64,000 nucleotides of DNA from Viscum album (GCA_963277665.1 OY728120.1:425884138-425948137), one strand, 5' to 3'; shown: positions 34,752-50,339, numbered from the stretch's first letter. A program made the numbers and translations. The notes: a model not told the origin generated them from the sequence alone.

Positions 34752-37700
34752 TATTAATTACCTAACCAGGAAGCTGCAGAATTATTCCCTAGGCTAGTGT
34801 GGCACATGGCCTAAAATGTGTCCCCCCTATTCTAGAGGATATCGACGAGTGGTGAGGGTCTATAGGTGGTACAGTAGGGAGTTTATCCTCTCATATCATA
34901 TTATAATCATCTATTGAAATATAGGAAACATCATACACATGATAAAAATATAAAATATATAGGCTATAGATACCTAGTCACAACCTAGGAAATAAAATGC
35001 TAATATCACATACTAATAGGCATTCATACATAATTCTTTTCCTGGTACACCAATCCCAAAACCTAAACAAAAGGGAGAACCTAAAGATAATAAGAACTTG
35101 AAAGTTGTGATCTCTATCCCATATCCTATCTCCAAACTCCAAACCTAGGCATATCATCAATCATAAGATACAAGGGGCTTTCCCTTACCCCAACCCACAC
35201 CCATGAAGTATGTTTGGGCACCAAATAGTACCCCAAAAATGGTTTGAGTATAACTAAATAATACACCACCAATGGTATGTAATGAAAATATAGTTTGTAT
35301 GAATATGTCCAATACATAATGTGAAGTAGTAAGAATATTAATAATATGTGGTAATGAAATGAACCAAGTCGTGCCTTTGGTCTTAAGGAGACCACCTAGG
35401 ATAACCCTACGTGCCTCGAATAGTGACCAGATTTGAACACATAGGAGGTTTTATGGACTAATATAGTTCCAAGGTGCATCACCTAAGTAACCATTATCAT
35501 GTAATTTGATGGAGTTCATGTGGATAAACTGGGATTTCCATTCATCCAATTCCTAAGAAAATCCTTTTTTTCAGTTCTGACCGCAAGGAATCACCCTAGA
35601 TGTACAGAGGCATGAATCAATTGGAATCCAAGGCTCACACCTAACACATTACATAACAATATGGTCAATCCAATTCTAGGGATCTAATCCCATGGAAATA
35701 AATATGGGTACCCTAAATAATCAATGAAATTAATATATGCCATTTTATTTGAGAAATCTTTACTCTAATCCATAGTGGAGTCTTCCCCTAGAATTCATGA
35801 AAATAAATTTATGTATAATCATCTTGATTGTTCAAGGAAATCTATAGCATTGGATCTCATTGAATCCAATGTGTCTTCACACAATAACATTCAGATAAAT
35901 CCTTTAATATAATCCTAGTCTCTTCCTTGGAATTATATACTAATACCATTCATGTGGAATCTATGGAGGTATTCTAAGTAATTCCATACTCATAACCATT
36001 ACCAAATATTTCAAACATTTCTTTAGTCCACAATTCAAAAAATGAAAAAATGAAAATTAAACCCATGTTCAGCATTTTAGTTCAATTAAAATTTGCATCA
36101 AAACATTCCACGACTATAAGAACAAAGGGTTCCTATGGGTAATCCTAAGTATTCCCCTTCCCATATTAAGGCATTACTTCACTATGGGAAACCCAAAACT
36201 ACCCTACTAGTTCACTAAAAAGAATGTCATAAGGTAAGTCCCACCTCTTTAATAGTTTACAGAAGGTTTCTCCAAAACCATCCCACTTTCTTAAACTACA
36301 AGTGGTTTATGGGACCTCAATAATTCATTGAATCTATTTAGATTAATTTTACTTCAAGCTTCCAAAGAATCAATGCAACTACACAAGAAAAATATGAAAT
36401 ACACTGAGATACTTTGATGGAAAATCATGTGAATACCTACCATAGGTTATAAGAGTTACACTTTTCAAGTATCAATATTTTATTCATGGATAAATGATAG
36501 ATATTGGTAAAATATGAAGAAACATTGAAAACAAGGAGTATTAGCTGTAGATAACGTGAAAATTTAAGACAACATATTAAAAGGTAAAATGAGGAAAGTA
36601 ATATTGCAAACTTACCTTTATATTATAATCAAAATTGTTGGGTGATGATTTGGTTGGTAAATGAGAGAGATCCACCTTAAGGGGAGAGATCTATTGTAAT
36701 TTCATCATGCATGCTGGGAAAAATAAGATGAGACAACGTTATTTTGAAACACCCCACCAATTTAATAAAATAGAAGAAATTGGTTGGATTCATGGAATGA
36801 AATGAGAGTTCATGCTATTAGATTTCATGTAGAGGGATTCTCACCTCCCACTCTGCCCAATTGATTCACGGTGTGAAGCAAACATTCATGTTGATAATGT
36901 TTTTGACCTATATTTTATGAACTTGGGGACAACCCATTTTCCCAAAAATCCATCCTAAGTCACTCCCAACCCCTTAAATAATTTTATTTATATAAAATAT
37001 ATGAGTTTTTTTTATATAAAATGTATCTATACATCAAGAATTTTTTGGTTTTGACACTATTACTAACAACTAAATTAAATCTAATCACTTCAATTACTAA
37101 CTAATGTCAAGGTAGATAAAAACTAATTATTATAGTCATACATACAATATAATAAATTAATATATCTCTTAGAACAAACATAAAAATTAAACTAAACCAT
37201 ACCCATTCATAATCTAAAAAAATTTATAAATATGAATATAATACACAATATACTTTAAATAAATTAAAAATTAAAATTTTTATGCATCAAATAACTACTT
37301 ATAATGAATTAAAAAATAAAATCATACTACAAACCATTTTATAAATTAGCTAACATTATGGACATTCGATAATTTTGAATATAAAATATTTTATTCTTAA
37401 TCCAATTTTAACTCATTCATATTAATTTTTATATGAAACTTTAATTTATTATTTAAACCTTTGATAAAATCAATAGTCAAAACCTTTTTTAGGATAAATA
37501 AAATATTTAAACCCTACCCCCACTTAATTTGAACAATTTCAAGATCATTATCATTTACAACATATAATTATAAAAATAAAAAAACTTTTATATTTTGACA
37601 TTATTTATGAGATTTATAAACTCTTCTATAAATCATTTTATAATAATTTAATAAAAAAATTATTTAAAGTTTATAAAGATTCCATATAATTTTATGTAAT

Positions 37701-39127
37701 ATGGTTTCAATAAACTTTATTATGATTTATATAATTAAATAATCACATGAATATGAAAATAATATTATTAATATTAACTCTTTAATATTAAAGGATTATT
37801 TGTAATAAATATTCCAAAAACATTTATTCCATTAACCATAAACATTTTTTATTAGTTAATTTATAAAACATCATTTTTATAAATTGTATAAAGATTCTAT
37901 AAACCCATTTCATTATTTATAAAAAATTTGTAAATAATATTTTAAAATTATTAATTTAATTTTCTTTATAATTAAACATTTTATTTAGTTTCTAAAACAT
38001 CTTTTATAATTACTGAAAATAAGGCCCCTTTTAATTTGAACACTTTAAAATTAATTATTTTTGAAATATTTCGAATATTTATTTTAAACTTATTTATATT
38101 TGACACTAATTATATAATTTATAACCCTTTATAAATTAACCCATATGATTCTTAAATAAACATTTTTTAGGTCAAAAGGCGTGATAAATTGTTCGGTAAA
38201 ATCAATTTAAAATATTAGCATTTAATATTTTTTATATTTTGTCCAAAAATGTTTCATAAATGTTTATATAATTAATTAAAATCAAATTATAATTAATTAA
38301 ATTATATACCTTTTATAAGTTAAAATTTTCTCAAAATACCTGCTATTATGATTTGAAAAAGGTTTTATAAACTATAAATATTTGAAAAACATTTTCTAAT
38401 CAATAATAAAAATTTTATAGTTAAGTAATTTATAAAAAATAATTTTTAATTTTATAATATTTGAAAAAAATACATTATTTTTTAAAAAATATTTAAATAT
38501 TCTAATTCAATTCATTATCTAATTCTTTTGAATAATATAACTACATAATTTATTATAAAAAACAAGAGTAACATATGTGGTCTTTTTATATTTGATTAAG
38601 GCTAAAAAAATTTAATATCCAACTTATATTATTAACGATATTCCCATTATATAAACTATTTTATAGACATGGATAACATAAAAGAATAAATAATTAAACA
38701 AACATTTTATAAAATTATAAAATATAAATATAAAAGTTCATATTTATTTATAGGATTTAAATATACCATTTTATAATTTTTAAAATGTGTTCTTAATTAA
38801 TGAATAAAATGAATATGTTGATTTTCCAAAACATCCTGCACTTTGATACTAATGTTTGATTTTCTATGTACATTATCTGGTCATGGAAATAGAAGAAATA
38901 CCCAAAAATATGATCTACCCTCAATAAAATCACTGCGTGATGTAAATGATGAAAATAAAATGCATGCCTGGATTAAAAAAAGTTCCATCTCCAAACATTG
39001 ATGAAGTATTATTAATGAATATCACATGGGAAGTAGACAAAAGCCTCTAGCCTCTGAAAGTGGTACAGTAGCTTATGGATCTATATCTCAATTAGAGGAC
39101 TCTACTGCACTTGTAGAAGTATTATCA
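34752..39127 (-). repeat. Gypsy2 5' LTR; right border uncertain
   Basis: The left border tattaattacctaacc aligns with TGTAATGTCCCCAACC at 60,859, and the next 100 bp stay alignable (ccctattctagaggatatcga against ccttattccagaatatatcga). TATA box near 36,990. The part right of it (37,000-38,900) is extremely AT-rich and resembles the U3 of the family X LTR in composition. A possible outer end is at about 39,127 (…gaagtattatca), with gtaccactttcagagg near 39,060 faintly paralleling the start of family X. If so the LTR is about 4.4 kb; only the left 2.3 kb is well supported. Confidence 0.5.
36986..36994 (-). promoter_or_regulatory. TATA box of the gypsy2 LTR
   Basis: Minus-strand TATATAAAT, 2.2 kb from the LTR 3' end, close to the 2.38-kb spacing in the family X LTR. 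Confidence 0.4.
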
Positions 39128-42100
39128 CCTTTAATAAGTGTGATCGACAAGCTATGTAAATGAATAGAGATTATAGAGTCTTGCATACAATTGGTTTTCC
39201 AAAATAGAATGGATATCAACCCTTTATATATCCATCACTGATAAATTTCATTTAATGAAACATTTCATCCATATTAAGCATATTGATATAAGTTAGTTAC
39301 CATTTTCAATAATTCATTGAACCCATTTAATGAATGTTTAATCCATTTTATATATTCATAATTGATTATAATCAATAAAATAATATGGAAGATAAGTGTA
39401 TAAATATTAAAATGTCAAAATAAATATTTTATTATATATTTAACATTTTCTATATATTTTTCTATTATGTTATCATTTGATTATGTTCTTGTTTGTTCTT
39501 GTGGATTGGTTCAAGGACCCTCAAAATTAATATTTTCGTGTTAATGATTTCTTTTTTTTTTGTGAATTATCCTTTCATGATATTATACTTGTTTACTTTA
39601 TCCAATATGTATAAATTATATATGAAAGGACGAATCCGATTATTTAAAAAAGTTTTATACGACCCATCATTGAGATGTATATATGAAAATAAGATACACA
39701 TGATTGAATTGAAACATTGATTTTAAATTATGTACTCTTATTTATGTCAGTTTTTTGGGAGTTTTATTTATTCTATCTATGTTATATCCTTCTATTATTA
39801 TTATTATTGTTATTGTTTTCTTACTATAGTTTCTAATAAGGTTGGACCGACTAATCTCAAAATCCAAAACCATGGATTATATGATCATTAAATCACAGCC
39901 TTGATGGTCATTATATAGAGAAATTCATTACTAAATAAAATATGTTTATTTTTAACATGTAATGAGAGGTTGTTAATACTCTGGTCCCTCCTTTTTCTGT
40001 CATTTTAATGATTATTATTGGGAGGATTTCATAAGTAAAACGTTTATGTCATTTTATTTATTTGTTAGAAATTTTTAATTTTTATTTATATTTGGATCAT
40101 TAATTTGTCTTATCCATTTTTAAATATTTCTTTTTTAATTTTTTAAAAATGAAAATTAAAAAAAAAACTTTTTCAATTAGATATTTTACATAAACGTCGT
40201 GGGTAATCAATTTATTCCAAATCAATGTTTTATTTTACACCAAAACTTATTTTTCTTTTTTAACACAAGTCAATCTATTTTAGAATTTTTAATTCGAATA
40301 ACTATATTAAATTTGATAAGTTATTAAGATCCATTCCATACATATGTGTTTACATGGTCAACCACTAGATGCTTTGTAAACATTATTCCTATTTCCACCC
40401 CTCCCCTCCCTAATATCAAATCCCAAGATGCATCCATTGCCACCTTCCTAAAAAATTTATCCTCAAGAGATCCATCAATTACAATATTGTATTTTATTTG
40501 GTGCAAATAAAAACCATATTTATATAAATATAACATAGATTTTTATTTCCCCAATAATAGTTTCTTATAATTAAATAATAGATTAAAATGATTTTGAAAC
40601 TATACAAAACAGATAGTAATAATTGAATTCAATGAAAAAAATAACTGAGTTATAGGGAATCATTCCAATTATTTTTTTATTTTTTATTGAAATAAGAGGA
40701 ATACCCACGTAGGGAGCTCAATGAGTATTCCTTTATAGCATGTGTTCTTAACATGATATGAGTGGTGTAATTTCACATAAACATTAATCCCAATTTTTTT
40801 TCTCTACAAATTATCAGCTCTTCTAGTATTATAACCCTATATATTGGTATTAAACTAATAAATTACTGATAAATACCCATTCTAATATCCCCATATATAA
40901 CTATTGTACATAAAATTCAATATGTTATATCTATTTATATTAATGATATATTATTTATTTACATTCATATTGAATGTTATTGTTTTTATTTTGTGTTATT
41001 TATCTTTCTGGGAATTTTTTATTAAATATTTCATATTATATTCACATAATATGTATTCTATGTTTTTTATGTGTTACTTTTGGTTGAACCATGATGAAAA
41101 CATGATATAAATATTGACCTCATATGACAGCTTAGTGGTATGTATATATGATCAATTTTATTTTTAGATTTTATTTCTTTTACTTTAAACATTTAATATT
41201 GATAATGAAGGGAATACAAATAATTTAATTGATACTGTTTGACATTCTCTATTCCATAAATTATATTTTTATCTATTAACATCCTGAAATTGGAATCAAT
41301 TATCTCATCAAAGTCATCAACTTGATCATTAGAAATATGATTAGATAAATTAGTTTGATTATACATTGAATATTTGTAATAATTGATGATCATATCAGTA
41401 TCCTTGATTATACACCACTACCCAAAATATTTTGAAGCATCAAGAGATGTGATGGTTCACTCTTAAGACAAGCATCTATTCACTTGAAAAATTCCAAATG
41501 GGAATCCCTTTTGACAAGTAAGATATATGGAGAGAAAACATTATTAGAGGTGTTCTAGGGTTGAGTGTATTCTATACAATTTATACTATTTCTTATTTAA
41601 TTTTGTGATGTTGAACATGTGGTTCCAAAAAAATCTAAAAATAATGCATTTTAATGCTTCTAATTAATCTCTGAAGGGCTCTCAAACTAGGAAATACGGG
41701 ATAATTACTTTAATATAATTCACATATAGACAGTTTATCAAAAACTGGATACTAAAATCAATACAAATGGATTTGTTATAGGACTCATATGAATCAAATC
41801 TAAAGAAATATACTGAGTTTCCTCCGCCCTCAATTTTAAGTTATCATTCCATCTAGTTGATATTAGAGACTAGATAATCCATGTCCAAGTCAGTGAAAAA
41901 CACATATAAATGAACTATCCACAATACAAAACATCCATTCCTTCACATCATTGTATATCATTCTACTATTCATCAAAGAAATGATCACTTATTATAAATT
42001 CCTATATATAGTTGTTTATATTTCATTATCCATATCTTATGGTTTCTTTGAGGAGATATACCCTAAAGTTTATATTCATGTGATTAATTGAGATTATATT

Positions 42101-45100
42101 TTAGGGTAGAATATATATATCATATTGTACGATATGAAAGTATGATAGTGTCATATTGTATGCCTTTAATTGGGAATATCATAAATAGAAATATATGATA
42201 TTTCCCTAATACCATAGTTACGTTGTATCGTACTATATTACTATATCATAAGGCCATTATAAATTTTAAGATTTTTTGTATCCTTTTGTATGACTGATAT
42301 AGTGCCTTACAGAAATCAACAGAAAAAATGTTATAATATTTTTTGGGTTATCTACCATTGATGGCTATCATTACTTATTAAACATTTCATAAGATGATAC
42401 TTTGAGATGATTGAATCAATTGAAAGGTTGTGATGGGTATTAACCTTAATCCATTAAATAATAAATTATATATAACTGAGTAAATGCATGGTCCAAGGAG
42501 CCTCCTTTTATCTTATATAATTCTAGATTGGAAATAATATTTGTTATGGATTATCAAGAAATAAACCAGCCTTTTCTTTCTCCTCGGGAATCATTATCCC
42601 TTTATCCCATATGCATATCAAGATAAAAGTAGAACATGAAGGTAGGAGGGTCACACCCAAAACATTTGGGTGATTCAATAAAACACATCGATACACCTCG
42701 AGGGGAAGTGTTTGCTGGTTATTTATAGAGATATCCATCAAGGAAATGTTGATGGAAAGATGAAAAACAAACTTTTGTGAAAGGTATAATTTGTTCATTT
42801 ATAGTTTTAATAGTTTCAATTCAATTGTATGGTATTTTTTGTTATTTTGGGTTTCTAATACATTCTAATTCATTAAATAAGTATTAATCTATCCTTAAAT
42901 ACCCAATAGTGTGTCAAAACAATGGAATGCATTTTGATTCCTGATATCATTCTTAGAACAAAGAAAATATATATCATCTTTGATATTATATGGAAAATCA
43001 TTAAAAACGATTGTATTTTTTATTCTGCATCTAGTTATGTGATATGTGATATCGTAAACTGTGATATAGACATGCCATATGATATGGGATATCATAGGTA
43101 GGGACTCAGTAGAGTTCTATTGGTTTTCTCTTGAATCATAGAGAATGATTGGAGATATCATATGATGTGATAACGTCACTCCATATTTCAAAAAAAATGT
43201 TTCATATCAACCTTATGATATTACAACATCGTAATATATGACACCCAAACTCCAAAGGATGATATCATAGAAGACAATTATCAATCATTGAATATGTTTG
43301 ATAATGTGATAAGCCAGATATTATGATATAAAATATATCATGAAATATGATATCAAGAAAAAGTTAATTTTTTCTAAATTTTCAACTATTAATTAATTTA
43401 ATAATTCATAAATTGTTTATCAATTATATAAAAATTATTTTTGGATATTTTTTTAATTTTCTAAATGAATATAAATTAATTTTAAAATATCTATAATTAA
43501 TTAATATAATGTTTGTAAAATAATTTTTAAAAAGAATTCTATAATATTAAATGTTAATATTAATTATTATTTTTAAATTTACACGACATAACATATAATT
43601 TAGTTATAAAATGTTTATATGGAACTTATGTGGGTAATTTTTAAAATATTTAGAAATTTTAAAATAAGGCTAAATATAAATTTGTTTGTATTAAATATTA
43701 TGGATGATTAATTTGAATTGTTGAAATTAAAATTCCTTATTTTGTGAAATTATTTTAAACATTTCAAATAATTTTTGATAATTTTATATGGTCAAGTTTT
43801 AAATAAGACTATATATATGATATTTATATTTTATAAATTGTTTACATTATCAAATTGGAATATTAAATGTTTATATTTAATATAATATAATTTAAATTAA
43901 ATTATACATAAAATTATAATATATTGGATTTGATAATAGAGATAACTATAAAATGTTTATAATTATATTAAATATGGACTGTCTTTAAATAATAGATAAA
44001 TTATAAAGTGTTTATAATGTATTTATTTATAAATTGTTCATAAATGTTTATATCGTGTATAATTTTTTAATATCTTCATATATTTAGTTTCTTCCATGCT
44101 TAATTCAAAGTTAAAATTATTTATATTATGAATTGGTTTATTCTTTAGTTTAAAAAGTTAAAATAATTCTATAAATTATCAAATATACACCTAAAGAGTT
44201 ACATTATAGTTATGAAAATTGCTTCAGTTTTTTTATGCATTGACATAGGATTGTATTTGATTATGATATTTAATTAATATGTTAATTATGATTTATACAT
44301 ATTAGGTGTTAGATTTGGAATGATATTGAAATATCTCTTGTGTAAAGTATCACAAGGGGGACATCGAGTCAGACTTTTCGCTGGCCTAAAAACATGTGAT
44401 GTATCTTCAAAAGTAGGGGAAGACTGTCTATTGTTCCATGATTACTAATGTAGGGATTACTAATTTTATATTATTTTAATCCGTTACATAAAATGATTTC
44501 ATATACCATATGCATAGGATTCATTTATATATATATATATGAAAATAATTCGATTTTAATTGTAGTTAATAACACCAGATATGATCCATGTAATTAGTTT
44601 CACATAAATATGGTTCGAACATATTTATTTAGTTGAAGGAATAGGAATCCAAACTTAATCACTAGAAGAATGCATAAATATAATGGGAGTAACATTATAA
44701 AAAAATATTATATTAAATCCCCTTTAAAAATAATAGGATTCAAATTCCTTCCAAATCAAACACATGTCAAGACCTTGATCATTCAATTAGGTAGGTTTAA
44801 AAAAAGATATGGCCTAAATCTATTATGTAGGTAATACATTTGACCATATCATTTGTGATGATATAGGTATATCATATGGAATGGAAAATAGATTTTATGT
44901 CACTTCCTTATCTAATCACATTATATGATTTGGAAATATCATATGCAGTGTTATAAGTATAATCAAATGGTATGATATAGAATTACATCCAATGATTACT
45001 TGGTAATCCAATCATAACTGTTATCATTCAGGAATATACCATAATGGGATAGAATTAATATAAGTATTTTTTATGTTTAAATTCATTTAAATATCATTTC

Positions 45101-47402
45101 CTTCATGATATAAATGTATGGTTTGTTGAGTTATTAAATCATTCATAATGAACATATAAGGTAATTCATAGAATCATCTTGGTGGATATATAAGGAAGCG
45201 AACACCATTGAGATGGTGTGGTATGCCCCTACCTTATTTTCTACTGATTTTCCCTCCCCTCAAACTTAACTTATTTTTCTTTCCTTTCTATGAGAGGCAC
45301 CTACATTCCATGGGGTCAAGTAGAGTCATTCCCATGTAATGGGTGTTTTATATTAACCAGTGGATACACTAAGGATGAGGTAGTAATTTAGATATATCTG
45401 GGTGATATTCATCAATATTATAATTTTGGAGGAGATGCAATGTCCCATAAATGAAAGGTAGAGATCGCAATTGTTATTAATTTTATATATGAATGTTTTT
45501 GGGTTTCATGTATGATGATCTTAGTTTCTTAGTGTTTTAATTGTTTCTATTACCTTAATTAAGTGTAAACCAATACTTATAAACTCATATTGTTCTACCA
45601 ATGTAATGTTCATTTGAAACATCTATGACATTTATCTATTTAATATTATATAATTATGGGTTAATTTTAATTTTTTTTGAGAGTTTTGGATTTGAAATAT
45701 CAATTTCTTAAATGGTTTCTCATGTTTCAGGTTTAATGCATAGTTTCCTATAAAAAAATGTGGGTATTAGTTGAAAATAGGTATAGTATTGAAGATCAAT
45801 TTCAGTAGGAAATATGTGGTTGACCCATTATTTAGTAAACCATGTAACTAAACCATTCAGGGCATCAATTCTTTTCTAGTGTGATATTCCCAAAAGGCAT
45901 ACATTTTAGTTAACTCAATAGACAAACCATGTGAGCTTCCCATATTCATTAAAATTTTATTTTACATTTTACCCATTGTCAATTTATGTTTATTATACCC
46001 CATCCTCTCTATCTAATATATCCCATCCTTAAGAGAGCCCAAGTAAAATCCTACATCCTTATTCCTTAGTTTCAAGATCTTTTATCCTAGATTCCATGTG
46101 GTTTTTGAAGGTAAATACAACAATCTTTCCTTCCCCTCTCTTCCCAATTTCCATTTCCCTTTGGTGTTCTTTTCTCCCATGAACCATAATTCTAGTGATG
46201 GTCATGTTTAGGGTGTTGATATAACCTTATGAATTTGGTTTTATATAGACCGTAAAGGTCATTATCCTTCTTGTTTGGGTTTTCTCTAATGAAGGAAAGT
46301 TATTTCTACTTAGATATGGTTGGAGGTATTATGTAATTATTTTATTTAACAATTGATGAAATTATTGGTCTTCTTAAATTAATTTATGATCATTTTATAC
46401 ATATATGTGATACCCTTTATGAAGTTTTAAAATGGTTTCAAGTATTTCAATATATAGAATAAATTATTTGAAATGCATTTCTAGTATTCTGTTATAACTA
46501 AAATGTTATGTGTGTCATTTTTTTGGGAATAATCCTTAGAATCGATATTCAAATAAATTTTATGTTTTATGAAGGTTGGATATATTTTTATTTATAATGA
46601 GTAAAACCACTATTACTAAGGTATAGTTTCAATTAAAAAGATGTTTTGGTTTTTAATTGACTCCCCAAGGATCGCACTAGGAATTGAAACTAAGGGTCCG
46701 TATTTCTTTTTATAGTATAATTTTATAACTTTTCATTTTAATTTATATTTGAAGGCGTAACTCACACTTCATAAAATTACTATTCACGATGATTGTACAC
46801 ACCTATTTTGAAACCCTTTGATATGTCTTATGTATATTTTTTTTCTCATTTCATGGATTAGAATTAAATTATTATGTGATTCTTATTAATATATGAAAAT
46901 AGATTGGTTATTGAGAGGGTTTTGGAGGTGATATGAGGTTTATTTATTAAATATTTTTTATTTCTATGATTAGCATATTTATTGATTGATTTATCCGCTC
47001 CACATTGGTTTTTTATGAAATCGCAAGGTAATGAAGTGACATATCCATGTGTATGCCACATTAGCTTAGATTATGAAATGGAATGTTTCCCAAAGTTTCG
47101 GGTGTAATAGATTATTTTTTCTTCCATAGTTTTGGTACATGATATCTTTTTTCTGTACCCATAGTGATGGTATGTGATAGCCTTATGTATTTCCTTTATT
47201 ATTTCTATAGGTAAAAAGTGTCCCAAGTTAGGACATAGTGATTATACCATGATTCTTATCTCATTTATGTTGACATTATCATGGGTGTTCCATCTTTTCA
47301 CCTTATTTGTATCCCCTTGTACTCTTCTTGATTTCATGGAACCTTTTTTTTTTGTTTATTTATATTATTCTTCTAAGTATAATGGCTCCCATTGTTTATA
47401 TG
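39128..47402. other. AT-rich decayed repeat DNA, unassigned
   Basis: No gene recognised. It contains long runs of AT-only sequence (43,350-44,300), clusters of ATATCATATG-like palindromes (42,090-43,340 and 44,860-44,990) and a TATA-like TATATAAGG at 45,187-45,195 followed by CT-rich sequence, which suggests a plus-strand LTR promoter. CT-rich U5-like sequence follows near 46,100-46,200. A minus-strand open stretch at 40,324-40,536 includes KYNIVIDGSLEDKFF and IMFTKHL, faintly like the C-terminal end of copia RNase H; this is weak. Confidence 0.4.
42090..43340. repeat. Dispersed ATATCATATG-type short palindromes
   Basis: Motifs such as atatcat, gatatcatatga and tatgatatc recur many times in both orientations, with further copies at 44,860-44,990 and 59,815-59,870. 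They are irregularly spaced, so this is not a simple tandem array; it may be a feature of one LTR U3. Confidence 0.45.
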
Positions 47403-48148
47403 TGTGATAACCTAGAAAATCCAAGAATTAAATCAATTTTACAATTTATAAGTATTAATTTAGGGATTCACATTAATCATAGTTTTATAAATAATTTAAA
47501 TAATTTTTCAATCAAAAAAAAGAATAGTTTTATTTTACGAATTTTTTCCCCATTTATTACATGGATTTATTTAAAATTTATTTTTCTTAATTTTAGAAAT
47601 TGAAATTTTAAAAATTGAGTCCATTTTTTAACGCCATCATATCAATAAAATATTAAGATAATTCTTTGGGATTTTTATGAAATAGTTTATTATTAGGTGA
47701 ATAGTGAAAATGGTGATTTTAAAAATATTGTTATTTATATGATATTAACATTATATAATAATTAATTTAAAGTATTATGAATTTTTTATAGACCATATAT
47801 ATATATTTAATATGTAATATAATTCATTTTAAATTGGAATTCTGTAATTAGAAATATATATTTTAAATTTTTGAAATCTAAGTATAGTTTTTATTCAAAT
47901 AAAGATAATTTTTGGTTCTTCTCATTTAATCAATTTTTTATATGGTTCTTTTTAGTTTTGGGTTAGTTTGAAAGTCAAATAAGATGCCTTTTTTTTAAAA
48001 TAAATAAATAATTTGACATGAATCAAAATTATTCATTATTTTGTTGTAAAATCATTTATATTCATAAAAGGTAATTTTTCTAAAAATGATATTTTTTCTT
48101 TTTGTGAACTTATTTTAAATATGTTCTTTACCACTTATGAAAATTGAA
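47403..48148 (+). repeat. Plus-strand LTR fragment, related to family X
   Basis: Begins TGTGATAACCTAGAAAATCC and contains ggtgaatagtgaaaatggtg at about 47,696, like the U3 modules at 1,981-2,745. It is broken at 48,148 by the minus-strand family X copy and may continue at 54,984. Assignment is tentative because the first 250 bp align poorly. Confidence 0.4.
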
Positions 48149-50339
48149 TGTATCACCCGGACCCTAGAATCTTGGAGCTAGTGAATTATTTTATTTCATT
48201 GGAATGATTATGTGGAATCAAATCCTAAGGGACTGATCAGTTTAGAATTCTTGGAAATCCATATTACATACATGATACCCATAATACATTGGGAAATAGA
48301 AAAAACAAATTTGAAACATAATAAAAACAAATATACAGCTTCCTTGAATGCTTAATCCAATATTTCTTCTTGATAACCTAGGGAAAGGAAACAAAATAAG
48401 TATGAGATGGAGTGATCAGTAAGGGCAGGTAAAGTGGAATAAATTATAAATCAATGAGTATAAATAAACATGGAATGGTGAATAACAGATAACATAATCC
48501 AATCAAATAATTAGATAAGGAAATATCAATATGGAAAGATAAGATACTAAAACACATGTAATTAATAAAAAGTTTGAGAAATAAATGAATCTATAGATAT
48601 GTCGATGAAAACAAATCATGAGAGTATCGATGCATCAAGGGGCTTTTATTAACCAGTCCCCAACCCATAAGGATTACCTTAAATGGTCACTAACCCATGT
48701 CTTACCAGTCCAAATAATTCCTCATATTGAATAAATAATACGCCATATCAAATATCCATATTTAGTAAAGGATATGGATTTATTAAAATTTCACCAATTT
48801 CGGATTGGTAATGAAAATATATACCATTGAAAGACTATTAAAACATTCTTAAGGAAAATAATCTTTAAACATCCCAAAGTGTCCCATACAATTTTGAAAA
48901 GTTTAGAATCATGATACCGATGGTGTAATAAAATTAAATGATACTTATTGTATCATGATAATAATTATATTCATGATATGTCATGTCAAATGTAGTATAT
49001 ACACCATATAAAATAAACAAGGTGCATAACAACAATTAAGTCTCAATGGAATGTAAATTGAGACAAAACTCCCATACCTTAACTTTCCTTTTTGTTGTGT
49101 GGTCTTTATCCTTTTGTATATTGGTTTTATATATATTAATAATTTATTAAAGAACCACACTATCACAACCCATCTCGGCGGGGCCCACGCTGTGACTCCC
49201 CAAGCTCGCCTCCAATAGGCCAGGGGCTGGTGACTAGCACTGAGTAGGCATATAACTACATGGGAGGCATTGTCTAAGAACCTATACACACAAAAACATC
49301 TCCAAGCTCACAAATTAGGAAATGTAAAAACCATTAAGGAAAAAAATGCATGCATACAACTAAACCTAACCAACAGAGTACGACAGAAAGTAAAGTACTG
49401 AAAGTAAACTGGGCCAGAATACAAGCCCACCAAAAAAAAAGAGTTTGAAAATGATAATGTACAACCTGTAAACACCAAGAGGTACCGTGACTACTGCTCG
49501 AAGCCAAAGGAATGCCTCAGCCTGTAGGGAACTCAGAAAGCTCGGTCCTGTCCTGGTCCACCCTGGACTCTGTCAAAGGGATGCTCATCTACACAAGACA
49601 TGCCACGTGCGGGAAGATCCCATGAAGGGGTGAGTATAACAATACTCAGTAGAGGACCCTGAAAAACACAAAGTAATACACAAAGTAAAGGTGCAATCAA
49701 CTCTATACTGTATATGTCTACTGAACATATAATAGGAGAACACAATACAGATATACCCAAAATTCAGACCCGTGGTTTGGAAGCAAGTCACACAGCCGCA
49801 TACTTCCGCTAGGGATTCAGTTCGATGATTTCCATGAAGCACTCATTCTGGGAGAACACATTCCATGAGTCTGATAGCTCTGATGACGTCCGTCCAAGTA
49901 GTACTGTTCATCGGGAAACATCATGAGAGGTAGTTACACTCATTACGGGAGACAGACTCTTGAGTTGGAAGATCATGATACACATATGGGGATCACTTCC
50001 AGGGCCATGGAGGATACCATGACTCATCCGGATTCACCAGCTAGGTAAAGGTTCAACGCCGAGTAGAGTTGGTCACGTCGATGCCTGACTCTACCTAGGG
50101 TCCAGAATGGATAGAGGATCTCACTCCGAGCCTCTCGGAGGGACACCAACTATATCATAGAAAAGTCCTGCTGAATAGATTACACTCCTGTGGAAGGAAA
50201 CGATGCCTGACCTTCTGGGGAACGAGAAGAAGGGGCATTAACCCTAACGAAACATGTCGAAGATATGGTGGACAAGAGGACCATGCCATTTCCAAAAATG
50301 TAAAGGGCGTGTAGAAAAGTTACATGCCCTGTCGTCGGA

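Noticed and set aside
36745..36760. Start of a nested plus-strand LTR (TGAAACACCCC)
   Set aside because: Sequence on both sides continues in parallel with the gypsy1 LTR landmarks, and no matching end or target duplication was found.
37000..38900. Organellar or scaffold/matrix-type insertion because of extreme AT content
   Set aside because: No plastid or mitochondrial gene is recognisable, and similar AT-rich U3 sequence occurs in the LTRs of this window.
40324..40536. Clear copia RNase H pseudogene
   Set aside because: Only a few residues (IDGSLEDKF, IMFTKHL) fit and no neighbouring pol motif supports it; mentioned only as a weak hint in the unassigned region.
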